From the NCBI GenBank assembly GCA_018654745.1, contig JABILA010000142.1, positions 25,070 to 89,069 of the forward strand: DNA of 64,000 bases, written 5' to 3'. A program made the translations under genes and the position numbers. The stretch comes from Alphaproteobacteria bacterium. GTDB lineage: Bacteria > Pseudomonadota > Alphaproteobacteria > UBA2966. The notes below the pieces were generated by a model that worked only from the letters and a program-made list of their open reading frames with translations, had not been told where the DNA came from and ran no database searches. Below, one piece after another: positions 8,883 to 17,210 of the stretch (the stretch's first letter is position 1; every line of letters begins with the position of its first letter).

Positions 8883-9637
8883 CAAATCGCCCGACAGCTC
8901 TGGTAACCGGCGCTGGCAAGCGTATCGGCCGGGCTGTATCGATGGCTTTGGCCAAAAATGGCTGGGATGTGGCCGTTCATTACAACCAGTCCGCGGACGA
9001 AGCCCTGTCCCTGAAGGCTGAAATTGAAGCCCAGGGCGCAGAAGCAGTAATCGTGCAAGCCGATCTTTTGCTCGAAGACGAGACCTCTTCTTTGGTTGAG
9101 CGTGCCGCAGAGGCGATGAAACGTCCTCTGACGGCGCTGATCAACAACGCCTCGACCTTTGAACATGATGATATCAAGACGGCGACGCGCGCCTCATGGG
9201 ACCTTCATATGGGGGCCAATTTGCGCGCGCCCTTCGTGCTGACGCAGGCTTTTGCGGCGCAATGCCCCGATAAGGGAAATATCATCAACATCATCGACGA
9301 GCGTGTCTGGAACCTGACGCCGTCATTTGTCACCTATACGCTCAGCAAGGCTGGTTTATGGACTTTGACGCAAACCATGGCCCTGGCGCTGGCTCCCGGC
9401 ATCAGGGTCAACGCCATTGGTCCCGGCCCGACTTTGGCCAGCAGTCGCCAGACCGCCGAACAGTTCGCAGCACAATGCGACCCTTTGCCACTGGGACATG
9501 GTGCAGATCCTGATGACATCAGCAACGCAGTGCTATATATCCTGTCCGCCCGGGCCATGACTGGCCAGATGATCGCCCTGGATGGCGGTCAACACCTTGC
9601 CTGGAACGGGTATACCGCCAATGGTACGGCTGAATAG
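8879..9637 (+). CDS. Short-chain dehydrogenase, pteridine reductase-like (FolM type)
   Basis: A 252-residue SDR. The cofactor motif is TGAGKRIGRA, i.e. TGxxxRxG rather than the usual TGxxxGxG; this Arg variant is the hallmark of pteridine reductases and FolM. NNAS (about residue 87), the Tyr-x-x-x-Lys pair in YTLSKAG, and the C-terminal GQMIALDGGQHL are present. GTG start at 8879 overlaps the antiporter stop (GTGA). folB follows 26 bp later, which supports a role in reducing dihydrofolate or dihydromonapterin. Confidence 0.85.
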   Translation: MTNRPTALVTGAGKRIGRAVSMALAKNGWDVAVHYNQSADEALSLKAEIEAQGAEAVIVQADLLLEDETSSLVERAAEAMKRPLTALINNASTFEHDDIKTATRASWDLHMGANLRAPFVLTQAFAAQCPDKGNIINIIDERVWNLTPSFVTYTLSKAGLWTLTQTMALALAPGIRVNAIGPGPTLASSRQTAEQFAAQCDPLPLGHGADPDDISNAVLYILSARAMTGQMIALDGGQHLAWNGYTANGTAE

Positions 9638-9663
9638 CCTCGCCGGAACAAGAGAATGACCCC

Positions 9664-10089
9664 ATGAACGCGCCCCAACGTCTGCAGAACGAGACCAAAA
9701 CCGACACCACACGGACGATCTTCATCCGGGATTTGAAAATTCCCGCCCTGATCGGTATTCACGACTTCGAAAAAGACGCCCATCAGGTGATCTGCATCAA
9801 TGTCGATATGCGCACAGACGACCAGGGCAAGCCGTTGAATGACGATTTTGACAACGCCGTATGCTACGAAGGTGCTGTGAAGGGGATCAAAAAAATTATT
9901 TCGGCCGGGCACATCAATCTTGTGGAGACCATGGCGGAAGAAATTGCAAAATTTTGCCTGTCTGATAGCCGTGTTATCAGCGTAAAAGTCAGGGTTGAGA
10001 AACCCGATATCATTGCCGATGCAGCAGGTGTGGGCGTGGAAATTGAACGATATCAAACGCTTCGGGTTGATCTGCCAGACGCAGGTTGA
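9664..10089 (+). CDS. folB: Dihydroneopterin aldolase
   Basis: A 141-residue protein that cleaves 7,8-dihydroneopterin in folate biosynthesis. It has the family start IFIRDLKIPALIGIHDFEK (the Gly-x-x-x-x-Glu equivalent), a central NLVETMAEEIAKFCL with the substrate-binding Glu, and the strand VISVKVRVEKPDII where the Lys is the catalytic residue. An N-terminal extension of ~18 polar residues precedes the fold. It lies just downstream of the FolM-like gene in the same direction. Confidence 0.93.
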   Translation: MNAPQRLQNETKTDTTRTIFIRDLKIPALIGIHDFEKDAHQVICINVDMRTDDQGKPLNDDFDNAVCYEGAVKGIKKIISAGHINLVETMAEEIAKFCLSDSRVISVKVRVEKPDIIADAAGVGVEIERYQTLRVDLPDAG

Positions 10090-10463
10090 AGTCCTGAAAT
10101 GTATCTAAAATTTGACCTACTTGTGCACAGGTCCAAATATCCGGCTTTTTTGCAGGCGGATTGGATAAAAAAATCATCTCTACACAGCAGATTTCCCTCT
10201 TGACTTTATTTAGTTGTTTAATATCAATACCTTGATAAATATGCCCAAATAATAGGCAACCACGTCAAACCTAAGGGTTTTAGGGGCCAGGACGCCCCGC
10301 AGCCCTGCTTACCCACAACCTTATCCACAGGAATCGTGGATAGCTTCACACATATGTTACACATCGGTTACATTTTAATGAATGCCGGGGATAGGCACGG
10401 AGAGGCTCTCGGGATTAAGCTTATTCAAATCGATTTAATACCCTTTCCAGGCGATAATTTTTG
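10090..10463. other. 374-bp intergenic region with AT-rich stretch and DnaA-box-like sites
   Basis: There is no gene here. A run of A/T-rich sequence (about 10196-10255) is followed by a perfect DnaA box TTATCCACA at 10321-10329, a one-mismatch box TTACCCACA at 10309-10317, and a reverse two-mismatch box at 10335-10343. A bacterial origin usually has more boxes, so this may instead be a DnaA-regulated promoter of uvrC or a DnaA-titration site. Confidence 0.4.
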
Positions 10464-12401
10464 ATGACAAACGAGGGCTCAAATAAATCCCCTGATTCCA
10501 GTGCTTTGGCACCTGAGAATTCTGCAGATGGGCAAAATCCAGAGCCCGAAGGGGAGGCAGAATCAGGCTTTCGGGTCGTTGCCCGCTATCTGAAAACCCT
10601 GCCGGGCAGCCCGGGCGTCTATCGGATGATGGACGCCAAAGGCCAGGTTCTTTACGTCGGCAAAGCCAAAAACCTGAAAAAGCGGGTGGTCGCCTATACC
10701 AAGCCCTGGACAATCGGTGCGCGTATTTCGCGCATGGTCGCCGCCACCACAACAATGGAATTCATCACCACGCATACCGAAGCGGAAGCGTTGTTGCTGG
10801 AATCCAACCTGATCAAGAAACTGAAGCCGCGGTACAATATCCTGCTGAAGGACGACAAGTCCTTTCCTTACATATTGATCCGGGGAGACCACGAATGGGC
10901 CCAGATCACCAAACACCGTGGTGCGCGCAATAAACCTGGTGAATATTTCGGCCCCTTTGCATCCGCCTCGTCGGTCAATTCAACGATCAATGCCCTCGCC
11001 CGTGTCTTCCCGCTCAGATCCTGTTCTGACAGCATCTTTGATGCCCGCACCCGGCCCTGCCTGCAGTTTCAGATCAAACGCTGTACAGCACCCTGCGTTG
11101 ATCGCATCAGCCCGGAAGACTACAGCCTGTTGCTGGATGACGCGCGCGCCTTCCTGAAAGGCAAGACCCATGACATCCAGGGCCGCCTGTCCAAACGCAT
11201 GCAGCGTGCCGCGGAAACCCAGGATTATGAAACAGCGGCGGTCTTCCGCGACCGCATCAAGGCCCTGACCGCCATCCAGGCCCGTCAGGGGATCAATGTC
11301 AGTAATATTGACGAAGCCGATGTGATCTCGGCCTGGCAGGAAGGCGGCAGTACCTGCATCCAGGTCTTCTTCTTCCGCTCCGGCCAGAACTACGGCAACC
11401 GGGCCTATTTCCCGATCCAGGCCAGGGACGCCGAGGCCAAAGAGGTCATGGGTGCCTTTATCGGGCAATTTTATGCCGACCGCCCACCGCCGAAGACGGT
11501 GCTGCTGAGCCACGCGGTTGAACGGGCAGACCTGATCGAAGAGGCGCTGGGTGTGCGTGCCGGGCACCGGGTGCGCCTGGCCGTCCCCAAACGAGGGGAC
11601 AAGCTGAAACTGATTGAGCATGCCCGGATCAATGCCCGTGACGCCCTGGCCAGACGCACAGCGGAAAGTGCTTCTCAGCGCAAGTTGCTGGACGGGGTTG
11701 CGCGATTGTTTGACCTTGAACAACCGCCCAATCGCATTGAAGTCTATGACAACAGTCATATTCAGGGCAGCCAGGCCGTTGGTGGCATGATTGTCGCAGG
11801 CCCGGATGGCCTGATGAAAAACCAGTACCGGAAGTTTAATTTCAAGGACGAGAAACTGGTCCCCGGTGATGACTTTGGCATGATGCGCGAGGTTCTGACC
11901 CGCCGCTTTGCCAGATTGATGAAAGAAGACGAAGACCGCTCGGGCGGCATGTGGCCTGATCTGATCCTGATTGATGGTGGTGCCGGACAGTTAAGCACCA
12001 TTGAGCAGGTCTTTGCAGATCTGGGGGTCTCTGGCGTTTGTCTGGTGGCCATCGCCAAGGGCCCGGACCGCAACGCTGGCCGGGAGGTCTTTCACGTGCC
12101 GGGCAAGGCTCCGTTTTCCTTGCCGGAGCGCGACGCTGTCCTGTTTTTCCTGCAACGCCTGCGCGACGAGGCCCACCGCTTTGCCATTGGCACCCACCGG
12201 GCCAAGCGTAGTCGGGCGATACACAAGTCGCCGCTGGACGGTGTGCCGGGGGTTGGTGCCGCCCGAAAGAAGGCCCTGCTGCATCGTTTTGGCTCCGGAC
12301 GAGCCGTTGAACAAGCGGGAATCGAAGACCTGGCCACCGTCGAAGGGGTCTCCCAGGGTCTGGCGCAAAAAATATACGATCATTTTCACAGCAATAGCTG
12401 A
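10464..12401 (+). CDS. uvrC: UvrABC excinuclease subunit C
   Basis: The dual-incision nuclease of excision repair, 645 residues from the ATG at 10464 (a TTG one codon upstream is less likely). The first ~40 residues are a polar extension. The GIY-YIG nuclease follows (GVYRMMDAKGQVLYVGKAKN, about 51-70), then a UVR motif (YETAAVFRDRIKAL) for UvrB contact, the UvrC RNase H-like nuclease (IEVYDNSHIQGSQAVG, LILIDGGAGQL), and C-terminal helix-hairpin-helix motifs (GVPGVGAARKKALL). pgsA and the Mo-cofactor genes follow on the same strand. Confidence 0.97.
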   Translation: MTNEGSNKSPDSSALAPENSADGQNPEPEGEAESGFRVVARYLKTLPGSPGVYRMMDAKGQVLYVGKAKNLKKRVVAYTKPWTIGARISRMVAATTTMEFITTHTEAEALLLESNLIKKLKPRYNILLKDDKSFPYILIRGDHEWAQITKHRGARNKPGEYFGPFASASSVNSTINALARVFPLRSCSDSIFDARTRPCLQFQIKRCTAPCVDRISPEDYSLLLDDARAFLKGKTHDIQGRLSKRMQRAAETQDYETAAVFRDRIKALTAIQARQGINVSNIDEADVISAWQEGGSTCIQVFFFRSGQNYGNRAYFPIQARDAEAKEVMGAFIGQFYADRPPPKTVLLSHAVERADLIEEALGVRAGHRVRLAVPKRGDKLKLIEHARINARDALARRTAESASQRKLLDGVARLFDLEQPPNRIEVYDNSHIQGSQAVGGMIVAGPDGLMKNQYRKFNFKDEKLVPGDDFGMMREVLTRRFARLMKEDEDRSGGMWPDLILIDGGAGQLSTIEQVFADLGVSGVCLVAIAKGPDRNAGREVFHVPGKAPFSLPERDAVLFFLQRLRDEAHRFAIGTHRAKRSRAIHKSPLDGVPGVGAARKKALLHRFGSGRAVEQAGIEDLATVEGVSQGLAQKIYDHFHSNS

Positions 12402-12478
12402 TCCGGGGCTGGATTCAGCGCTTTTGCGGAGTATGATCGGCCCTTGCCTACCGCTCCTTTATGGACCCCGCCGCAATT

Positions 12479-13069
12479 ATGATCACCAGCCTGCCAAATC
12501 TGCTCACCCTTTCCAGAATTTTTGCCATTCCGGCACTGATCGCCGCTTTCTATCTGGATTCGTTTGTGGGGAACTGGGTTGCATTTGGCATCTTTGCCTT
12601 TGCCGGCATCACCGACTTTTTTGACGGCTACCTCGCCCGTATCCGCAATGAGCAATCCGTTCTCGGCCAATTCCTCGACCCTGTCGCTGACAAGCTGCTG
12701 GTGGCGGCCGTTCTTATGCTGCTGGTGGCCTTCCAACGCGTGACCGAACTTTCGATCCTGGCCGCTATCGTCATCCTGTGCCGCGAAATCATGGTTTCGG
12801 GCTTGCGCGAATTCCTGGCTGAAATTCGTGTTGGCATGCCCGTCAGCAAGTTGGCCAAGTGGAAAACCACCGTCCAGATTCTGGCCCTGGGTTTTTTGCT
12901 GACCGGTGTTGCCGGGGACATTTTATTACCAACAGGCTGGACCCAGACCATTGGCATCACATTGCTGTGGATCGCCGCCGGCCTGACCATGTATACGGGC
13001 TATGATTATCTGCGGTTGGGCCTGAAGCACATGACTGATGAACCCATTCAAAACGATGATAAATCCTGA
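12479..13069 (+). CDS. pgsA: CDP-diacylglycerol--glycerol-3-phosphate 3-phosphatidyltransferase
   Basis: Makes phosphatidylglycerol phosphate in the inner membrane. The CDP-alcohol phosphotransferase signature D-x2-D-G-x2-A-R-x8-G-x3-D-x3-D is present as DFFDGYLARIRNEQ followed by GQFLDPVADK. About five membrane helices; the product starts ITSLPNLLTLSRI, the normal family start, so the ATG at 12479 is favoured (an in-frame ATG lies at 12461). The uvrC-pgsA-Mo-cofactor order is common in this group of bacteria. Confidence 0.94.
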   Translation: MITSLPNLLTLSRIFAIPALIAAFYLDSFVGNWVAFGIFAFAGITDFFDGYLARIRNEQSVLGQFLDPVADKLLVAAVLMLLVAFQRVTELSILAAIVILCREIMVSGLREFLAEIRVGMPVSKLAKWKTTVQILALGFLLTGVAGDILLPTGWTQTIGITLLWIAAGLTMYTGYDYLRLGLKHMTDEPIQNDDKS

Positions 13070-13077
13070 CACCTGAT

Positions 13078-13593
13078 ATGAAAATCTTTGGAATTGCGGG
13101 CTGGAGCGGCAGCGGAAAAACAACGCTGCTGGTCAGACTGATCCCCGAACTTACCGCACGGGGCCTGAAAGTATCGACCATTAAACATGCCCACCACGGC
13201 TTTGATTTCGACAAGCCGGGCAAGGATTCGTGGGAACACCGCACAGCGGGAGCCACCGAAGTCATGATCACATCCGACAATCGCTGGGCCCTGATGCGTG
13301 AATTGCGCGACGAGGCAGAACCGACATTGGCTGAATGTGCCGCCCATATGAGTGACGTCGACCTGTTGCTTGTTGAAGGCTTTAAACACGAAAGCCACGA
13401 CAAGATCGAAGTCAGCCGTGAAGCCACCGGAAAAGCATTGTTACAGCCGGACGATCCCCATATCGTGGCCGTTGCGAGTGATGCCGGGCTGCCTGAGGTC
13501 AGTGTCCCGGTCATACATATCGACGATATCAAATCTATCGCAAACTTCATTCTCGACTATACAGGTCTGGGCTCAAACGCGGGAGCATCCTGA
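13078..13593 (+). CDS. mobB: Molybdopterin-guanine dinucleotide biosynthesis adaptor MobB
   Basis: A 171-residue P-loop GTP-binding protein. It has Walker A GWSGSGKTT at residues 8-16, the family hallmark IKHAHHGFDFDKPGKDSWEHRTAGA, and the Walker B-like VDLLLVEGFKHE. It assists MobA in attaching GMP to molybdopterin. It begins 8 bp after pgsA and its stop is 1 nt from the TTG start of moeA. Confidence 0.95.
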   Translation: MKIFGIAGWSGSGKTTLLVRLIPELTARGLKVSTIKHAHHGFDFDKPGKDSWEHRTAGATEVMITSDNRWALMRELRDEAEPTLAECAAHMSDVDLLLVEGFKHESHDKIEVSREATGKALLQPDDPHIVAVASDAGLPEVSVPVIHIDDIKSIANFILDYTGLGSNAGAS

Positions 13594-13594
13594 A

Positions 13595-14857
13595 TTGGTA
13601 CAATTAACTGACGACTGCTTTCGTGGCGACGAACGACTGATGCCATTGGACGAAGCACTGGATTTACTGGCCGAACGCATTGTGCCGGTTGTTGAACAGG
13701 AATCCGTCCCCCTTGTTTCTGCTGCCGGACGGGTTCTGGCTGAAGACATTGTTTCAACCCGCAATGTGCCCCCGCACGATAATTCTGCGGTCGATGGCTA
13801 TGTCGTGCGCCATGCCGACTTGCCGGAAAGTGGCGAGCTGGAACTGGAGATCATTGACCGTGCTGCTGCCGGTCATCCCGCCACGGCTTCCATCGGGGCT
13901 GGACAGGCCATCCGTATCTTTACCGGTGCGGCCACACCCGAAGGTGGCGACAGTATTTTCATGCAGGAAGATACGCAGGCCAGTGAAGACGGCACAAAGG
14001 TCATTGTGCCGGCCGGATTGAAATCCGGTGCCAATTACCGCAAGGCCGGAGAGGATATATCCGTTGGAGATGTCATTTTATCAAAAGGCCGACGGCTGCG
14101 GCCCCAGGACCTGGGACTGGCGGCTTCCATTGGCACGGAAACAGTTCAGGTCTTTCGCCAACTCAGGGCCGCGATCTTTTCAACAGGTGACGAAGTCCGC
14201 GAACCGGGCCAGCCTCTGGCTGTTGGCGATATCTACGACGCAAACAGATTTATCCTGCGGGGCCTGGTCGAAAAACTGGGTGTGGCGGTAACAGACCTTG
14301 GCATTTTGCCAGACGATGAACCAACCATCCGCGACGCCCTGGACCGGGCGTCACGTGATCACGATGTTATTCTGACCTCCGGCGGCGTCTCGGTTGGCGA
14401 GGAAGATCACATCAAACCGGCCGTCGAGGCCCTGGGGTCGTTGCACTTTTGGCGTCTGGCTGTGAAACCGGGTCGCCCCGTCGCCCTGGGCCAGGTGGGC
14501 AAGGTGCCGTTTGTCGGTTTGCCCGGCAACCCTGCCGCCGCCATGGTGACTTTTTTGCGCTTCGCCCGTCCCATGATCTTGCAGCTGGCAGGTGATGCCA
14601 AAACCGCACCCTTGATCGTCAGGGTGGCTTCGGCCTTCAAACACAAGAAAAAAGAAGGACGCCGGGAATGGGTCCGTGCCAGCATCCTGACAGACAACAA
14701 CGGTATGCCGACAGCACAAAAGTTCCCGCGTGAAGGTGCCGGTGTTCTGAGTTCCATATCCGGCAGTGATGGCCTGGTCGAGTTACCCGAAGAAATGACG
14801 CAACTTGAGCCCGGAGATATGGTAGACTTCATCTCCTTTAATGAGGTAGGCGCGTGA
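13595..14857 (+). CDS. moeA: Molybdopterin molybdenumtransferase MoeA
   Basis: Inserts molybdenum into adenylylated molybdopterin. The 420-residue product fits the family length if it starts at the TTG at 13595 (VQLTDDCFRGDERLMPLDEAL), just behind GGGAG at 13581; the reading frame is open further upstream through mobB but that part is mobB antisense to meaning. Domain III (MoCF) signatures are AIFSTGDEVREPGQPL and TSGGVSVGEEDHI; the domain II region has NSAVDGYV. The stop overlaps the moaD GTG (GTGA). Confidence 0.95.
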   Translation: MVQLTDDCFRGDERLMPLDEALDLLAERIVPVVEQESVPLVSAAGRVLAEDIVSTRNVPPHDNSAVDGYVVRHADLPESGELELEIIDRAAAGHPATASIGAGQAIRIFTGAATPEGGDSIFMQEDTQASEDGTKVIVPAGLKSGANYRKAGEDISVGDVILSKGRRLRPQDLGLAASIGTETVQVFRQLRAAIFSTGDEVREPGQPLAVGDIYDANRFILRGLVEKLGVAVTDLGILPDDEPTIRDALDRASRDHDVILTSGGVSVGEEDHIKPAVEALGSLHFWRLAVKPGRPVALGQVGKVPFVGLPGNPAAAMVTFLRFARPMILQLAGDAKTAPLIVRVASAFKHKKKEGRREWVRASILTDNNGMPTAQKFPREGAGVLSSISGSDGLVELPEEMTQLEPGDMVDFISFNEVGA

Positions 14858-15105
14858 ACATTCATTATTTCGCCTGGATGCGGGAACAAATCGGCAAATC
14901 TGTCGAAACGGAAACGCCACCAGCGCATATCGATAATATTGATGATTTGCTGGACTGGCTGGCCGACCTGAGCCCGGCCCACGCCGAGGCCCTGACAGAC
15001 CGGACCGTGATCGGCGTCGCCGTCAATAAGGAATTTGTCGAACCCGGTGCCAAACTGGAAACCGGTGACGAAATCGCCCTGTTCCCGCCCATGACCGGCG
15101 GCTGA
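14854..15105 (+). CDS. moaD: Molybdopterin synthase sulfur carrier subunit MoaD
   Basis: An 83-residue ubiquitin-like protein ending in the required C-terminal FPPMTGG, whose terminal glycine is thiocarboxylated to donate sulfur. It begins IHYFAWMREQIGKS and starts at GTG 14854, overlapping the moeA stop. Forms the heterotetramer with the MoaE product encoded 14 bp downstream. Confidence 0.96.
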   Translation: MNIHYFAWMREQIGKSVETETPPAHIDNIDDLLDWLADLSPAHAEALTDRTVIGVAVNKEFVEPGAKLETGDEIALFPPMTGG

Positions 15106-15119
15106 GACAGGAGAACCGC

Positions 15120-15575
15120 ATGATCCGTGTTCAGGCAGAAGATTTTGATCTTGGGGCCGAGATGGATGCCTTGACCGGGTCCCGCAAGGATATCGGTGCG
15201 GTCGTCAATTTCATTGGCAAGGTTCGTGACCTGGATGACGGTGCCCTGTCGGCCATGACCCTGGAACATTATCCCGGCATGACCGAAAAGATGCTGGCCG
15301 ATATCGAGGCGCAAGCCAATACCCGCTGGGAATTGCAGGAAACCCTGATCATCCATCGTTATGGCAGACTGGAACCAGGCGAGCAGATCGTTCTGGTTAT
15401 TACGGCTTCTGCACACAGGCAATCAGCCTTCGAAGCCTGTGCTTTTTTGATGGACTGGCTGAAAACAAAAGCGCCGTTCTGGAAACTGGAAGAAAGCGAC
15501 AAGGGCCGCAGCTGGGTTGAAGCCAAACAGGCCGACAATGATGCCGCCGACCGCTGGCAGGAACCTGGTTCATGA
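15120..15575 (+). CDS. moaE: Molybdopterin synthase catalytic subunit MoaE
   Basis: A 151-residue protein that uses MoaD thiocarboxylate to convert cyclic pyranopterin monophosphate to molybdopterin. Family landmarks: GAVVNFIGKVRD, LEHYPGMTEKML, the conserved RYGRLEPGE-like HRYGRLEPGEQIVLV, SAHRQSAFEACAFLMDWLKTKAPFWK with the active-site lysines. GGAGAACC ribosome-binding site precedes the ATG. Its stop overlaps the start of the desaturase gene (ATGA). Confidence 0.96.
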   Translation: MIRVQAEDFDLGAEMDALTGSRKDIGAVVNFIGKVRDLDDGALSAMTLEHYPGMTEKMLADIEAQANTRWELQETLIIHRYGRLEPGEQIVLVITASAHRQSAFEACAFLMDWLKTKAPFWKLEESDKGRSWVEAKQADNDAADRWQEPGS

Positions 15576-16594
15576 AGGTCGCCGCAAAAATAGATGCCAG
15601 TGGCGAGACATTTCTCGATCAGGCAGAGGTGCGTAAAGCCGCCATCCGTCTGGCCCCCGAAGTTGTCCGCGAATTAACAAAACTGGATGACAGCAAAGCA
15701 GCCTGGTCTGTGATCAAGAACATCACCCTGGCCCTTGTTGGCGTGGTTCCGGCGTTGATGATCTGGAATATCTGGACGGTTCTGTGGGCCATTGCCGTTG
15801 TCCCCTTCGCGGCCCACGGCTTTGCGATCCTCTCACATGAAGCTGTGCATTACAGACTGTTTTCAAACCGCACCCTGAACGAAATTATCGGGCGCGGCTG
15901 TGGCCTGATTATCGGTGTCTCCATGTGCACCTACCGCGTCGTCCATCGCCTGCATCACAATCATCTTTATGAACGCGACCTCGACCCGGACCTGGCCCTG
16001 ATGGCGGGCTATCCGCGCGGCAAGTTTTATCTCTTCAAGAAACTGCTGATCGATTTCACCGGCATCACGGCCTACAAGAACTACAGCTATTTTATGGGGC
16101 GTCCGGCCAAGAACTCGGAAACCAACAAGCGTGTCAAACCTCTGGACGACACCTCCCCCAAACTGCGCCGCGATGCCAAACAGGACCGTATCCTGGTCGC
16201 CGTCTTTCACCTGACCATGTTGGTGCTGGCGATTGCGACAGGCATGTGGCGCGAATATCTGTTGCTCTGGTTCCTGCCCCTGGTCACCATCTTCCAGGTC
16301 ATCCTGCGCCTGCGCGCCGTCCTCGAACATGGCGCGGTCACAGATTTCTCATCACCGCTGACCGCCTCCCGCACAAACCTCGCCCCGGCTCTTGTCTGCT
16401 GGTTCCTGTTCCCCCACAAGGTCAACTACCACGTAGAGCATCACCTTTACCCGTCGGTGCCGCACTACAACCTGCCTGCCTGTCATACAGCCTGTCGCGA
16501 TGCCGGTATGCTGGAAGGCGCCGAGGTCGTGCCCATTGGGGAAGCCCTGGGCAAGATATTCGCGGACCGGCCAGTGACGGCTGCGGTTGCCTGA
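15572..16594 (+). CDS. Membrane fatty acid desaturase/hydroxylase-type protein
   Basis: A 340-residue di-iron membrane enzyme with the three histidine boxes of the family: HEAVH (about 89-93), HRLHHNH (about 125-131) and HVEHH (about 290). Hydrophobic pairs flank the boxes, and a long polar loop (about 170-205) sits between. It could be an acyl-lipid desaturase or a beta-carotene ketolase/hydroxylase relative; the box spacing fits fatty acid desaturase. It is translationally coupled to moaE by an ATGA overlap, which is odd functionally. A repeat cluster starts directly after the stop. Confidence 0.88.
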   Translation: MKVAAKIDASGETFLDQAEVRKAAIRLAPEVVRELTKLDDSKAAWSVIKNITLALVGVVPALMIWNIWTVLWAIAVVPFAAHGFAILSHEAVHYRLFSNRTLNEIIGRGCGLIIGVSMCTYRVVHRLHHNHLYERDLDPDLALMAGYPRGKFYLFKKLLIDFTGITAYKNYSYFMGRPAKNSETNKRVKPLDDTSPKLRRDAKQDRILVAVFHLTMLVLAIATGMWREYLLLWFLPLVTIFQVILRLRAVLEHGAVTDFSSPLTASRTNLAPALVCWFLFPHKVNYHVEHHLYPSVPHYNLPACHTACRDAGMLEGAEVVPIGEALGKIFADRPVTAAVA

Positions 16595-16612
16595 ACCCGG
16601 CCTCAATATCCT

Positions 16613-16766
16613 CGTCATGCCCGTGCTCGACACGGGTACCCACGTCTTAGCGACATTCAGGTTTGAGAACGGGTCCAGTACGATCGGACCTCTTCAACCA
16701 AAGCCTCCACTTTCCTCATCGATTTACACCAGGGGGTGGATACCCGGAATAAATCCGGGCACGACG
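16613..16766 (+). repeat. Repeat A, copy 1 (palindrome-ended, ~154 bp)
   Basis: Begins with CGTCATGCCCGTG, a hairpin (CCCGTG, 5-nt loop, CACGGG), and ends near CCGGGCACGACG with a second CCCGG/CCGGG hairpin. The interior (GACATTCAGGTTTGAGAA...) matches copy 2 in reverse. Size and hairpin ends resemble non-autonomous palindromic elements known in alphaproteobacteria. Confidence 0.75.
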
Positions 16767-16856
16767 GGAACAAAGTCCGGGCAAGACAAAGGCTCATTGT
16801 TAAAAACATCGTCAGAACGCGAATTTTCCAGTCGCGCCAGATAACCATTTTCATCG

Positions 16857-16991
16857 TCACCCCCATCCTGTCCTTCCCCCATCAAGGGGGAAGGAACTCA
16901 TATTGAAGGGTCGCCCTTTGTGACGAATAGCCCTCCCCGTCGTGCGATTGCACGCAATGCGTGACGATGGGGGAGGGTTGGGTGGGGGTGA
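16857..16991. repeat. Repeat B, inverted-ended ~135-bp element
   Basis: The left end TCACCCCCATCC and the right end (read on the minus strand) TCACCCCCACCC form imperfect terminal inverted repeats, each followed by a CCTCCCCCATC-like block. A perfect 9-bp hairpin CCTTCCCCC/GGGGGAAGG lies at 16871-16893. A half copy of the same unit occurs at 48153-48184. MITE-like by structure; no coding capacity. Confidence 0.65.
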
Positions 16992-17044
16992 ACCAAACTT
17001 GAAATAAAATCCTGCCTCGCCGGTTTCCAAGGCTTCAATATCCT

Positions 17045-17198
17045 CGTCATGCCCGGACTTGATCCGGGTACCCACGTCCTGGTGTATGTCGATGAGGAGA
17101 GCGGAGATATTGGTTGAGGATGTTCGACCGTGCCGGGTCCATTCTCAAACCTGAATGTCGTTAAGACGTGGATACCCGTGTCGAGCACGGGCATGACG
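17045..17198 (-). repeat. Repeat A, copy 2 (inverted relative to copy 1)
   Basis: Exactly 154 bp, as copy 1. On the minus strand it starts CGTCATGCCCGTG, continues through the shared ACGACATTCAGGTTTGAGAA and ends CCGGGCATGACG. The pair encloses repeat B, giving a nested inverted arrangement. Confidence 0.75.
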
Positions 17199-17210
17199 AT
17201 GAAACAGGCA

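Larger units (their letters stand above)
16595..17210. other. 616-bp non-coding repeat cluster
   Basis: No gene is seen here. The region consists of two inverted copies of repeat A enclosing repeat B (listed separately). The whole block could fold as a long imperfect hairpin and separates convergent genes (desaturase from the left, DsbA-like gene from the right), so it may also end transcription from both sides. Confidence 0.75.

Noticed and set aside
13352..13594. Upstream extension of the moeA reading frame inside mobB
   Set aside because: The residues encoded there are not MoeA-like, and mobB in the other frame has full family motifs. The TTG at 13595 gives a normal MoeA length.
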